The notes under the pieces were generated by a model. The model was given only the letters and a program-made list of their open reading frames with translations, searched no databases and was not told the origin of the DNA. From contig JAJPIN010000139.1 of assembly GCA_021324715.1 (NCBI GenBank), positions 1-5,336 of the forward strand: 5,336 nt of DNA, read 5' to 3'. The translations under genes and the position numbers were made by a program. This DNA is from Nitrososphaeria archaeon (GTDB lineage Archaea > Thermoproteota > Nitrososphaeria > Nitrososphaerales > Nitrososphaeraceae). Below are positions 4,769 to 5,336 of this stretch, piece by piece (position 1 is the stretch's first letter; the number at the start of each line of letters is the position of its first letter).

Positions 4769-5097
4769 GCACCCATTTTAATCTTGATAATGGTGAAACC
4801 CACAATCAATGAAATAAGGAGTACTCCAAAACCTCCAATTAAAAATCCCCATTGACTCCTTGATGATGCTGCTTTACCCGAACTATAAAGCAAATATGCG
4901 CCAAACATCCCCATAAATAGTATCACAACGGTCACACTAGTTTCACCTATAGTCTGTACTGATCTAGACGGAATAATAATTCCTCTTGCTCGACTACCTT
5001 CAATTATCGAATTTACCAATCCTGAAGCAAAAGCAAAAAATGCAACTAGATAAAGTACGGTAGCAATAGTGATATATTTTGAAGTGCTAGTAAGCAT
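4765..5097 (-). CDS. 110-aa three-helix membrane protein of unknown function
   Basis: Three hydrophobic segments are visible: residues 9-28 (ITIATVLYLVAFFAFASGLV), about 53-71 (TSVTVVILFMGMFGAYLLY) and about 84-105 (GFLIGGFGVLLISLIVGFTIIK). The loop between helices 1 and 2 is about 24 residues and contains SRARG and PSRS. The loop between helices 2 and 3 is short and basic (SGKAASSRSQ), suggesting it is cytoplasmic. No catalytic or metal-binding motif is seen. ATG at 5097 has a TATA box at 24-31 nt upstream and no Shine-Dalgarno sequence. Its TAA overlaps the TAG of the convergent RecA-like gene by four bases. I do not recognise a named family. A small conserved archaeal membrane protein is the most that can be said. 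Confidence 0.82.
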   Translation of the reverse strand: MLTSTSKYITIATVLYLVAFFAFASGLVNSIIEGSRARGIIIPSRSVQTIGETSVTVVILFMGMFGAYLLYSSGKAASSRSQWGFLIGGFGVLLISLIVGFTIIKIKMGA

Positions 5098-5120
5098 CCA
5101 GTTTCTAGTATAATGAATAA

Positions 5121-5128
5121 TAATTAAA
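5121..5128 (-). promoter_or_regulatory. TATA-like box for the 110-aa membrane protein
   Basis: Read on the - strand, TTTAATTA covers 24-31 nt upstream of the ATG at 5097, exactly the spacing for a leaderless archaeal transcript. It is the best box in the region for this gene. Confidence 0.5.
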
Positions 5129-5134
5129 TTTATC

Positions 5135-5336
5135 GACTATATAGATGAGCATTAACAATTGAAATTTTAAATAAGTATATTGGATGCACTGAAAAAGCAT
5201 GAATTATTACTAAATGGGTCTTTTTTTGCAATAATGCGGTAAATATCAGCTCGATGGCAGAAAAAGGGAAAAAGAGTTGAATTTAAGTACCTTGCCTCAA
5301 TAGTTTTATCAAAAATACTCGACTGTTTTTAACTCC
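5135..5336. other. Non-coding right edge of the window
   Basis: No supportable gene is seen on either strand. Every + strand ATG here opens a frame of fewer than ten codons (for example 5145, 5185, 5199, and the ATG in TCGATGGCAG at about 5253). Two further TATA-like stretches, ATTTAAGTAC at about 5281-5290 and TTTTAT at about 5304-5309, could be promoters of a + strand gene beginning beyond the window. A short open frame at the very edge of the - strand (down to about 5283) is too short to judge. Confidence 0.5.
5165..5173 (+). promoter_or_regulatory. Orphan TATA-like box upstream of a T7 tract
   Basis: TTTTAAATA resembles a strong archaeal TATA box but has no gene at leaderless distance: the ATG at 5199 opens only four codons. 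A T7 run follows at 5221-5227. It may drive a short RNA or be chance in AT-rich DNA. Confidence 0.25.

Noticed and set aside
5253..5333. Possible frameshifted small gene (ATG GCA GAA AAA then, in another frame, an open stretch up to a TAA near the edge)
   Set aside because: It would need a frameshift within an A-rich run, gives a protein under 30 residues and shows no recognisable motif.
1..5336. CRISPR array, tRNA/rRNA genes, insertion sequences, attachment sites
   Set aside because: No regularly spaced repeats, cloverleaf-like sequence, transposase motifs or terminal inverted repeats were seen on either strand.

Overview
The window looks like a piece of an AT-rich archaeal chromosome, most likely from a thaumarchaeon (Nitrososphaerota). 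I base this on the low GC content, on start codons that lack Shine-Dalgarno sequences but have T/A-rich TATA-like boxes about 25-33 nt upstream (leaderless style), on T-rich tracts instead of hairpin terminators, and on the set of protein families. A Nitrosocosmicus-like soil lineage would fit the low GC and roomy intergenic gaps, but that placement is inference from memory and no marker gene is present.

Left part, all on the + strand: (1) the 3' portion of an NCS1-family permease (1-1122, 5' end outside the window), closest in its motifs to CytX-type hydroxymethylpyrimidine or nucleobase transporters; (2) a 108-aa basic helical protein with an N-terminal Cys/His zinc-binding-like motif and a TTG start (1192-1518); (3) a 51-aa single-pass membrane protein (1661-1816); (4) 14 nt further on, a cyclase/kynurenine-formamidase-family metal hydrolase (1831-2481); (5) a stand-alone Lrp/AsnC effector-binding (RAM) domain without a DNA-binding part (2590-2862).

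Right part: a class V PLP enzyme on the - strand (2844-4058) runs tail to tail into the RAM gene with a 19-bp overlap. Divergent from it, across only 35 bp, is a 224-aa protein (4094-4768) that reads as a RecA/RadA/KaiC-fold ATPase relative whose Walker A glycines are gone. It converges, with a 4-bp overlap, on a 110-aa three-helix membrane protein on the - strand (4765-5097). The last ~240 bp (5098-5336) hold the promoter of that gene and no supportable coding region, but do contain TATA-like boxes and a T7 tract.

Functionally this is mostly a housekeeping or accessory metabolic neighbourhood: uptake of a pyrimidine-like compound, a metal hydrolase, a PLP enzyme and a small-molecule sensing domain. 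No mobile element, CRISPR array, rRNA or tRNA was seen. The points most worth a second look are the P-loop-less RecA-like protein with its very compact divergent promoter, the two overlapping convergent gene pairs, the small membrane protein upstream of the cyclase, and a bipartite sequence shared by two intergenic regions.
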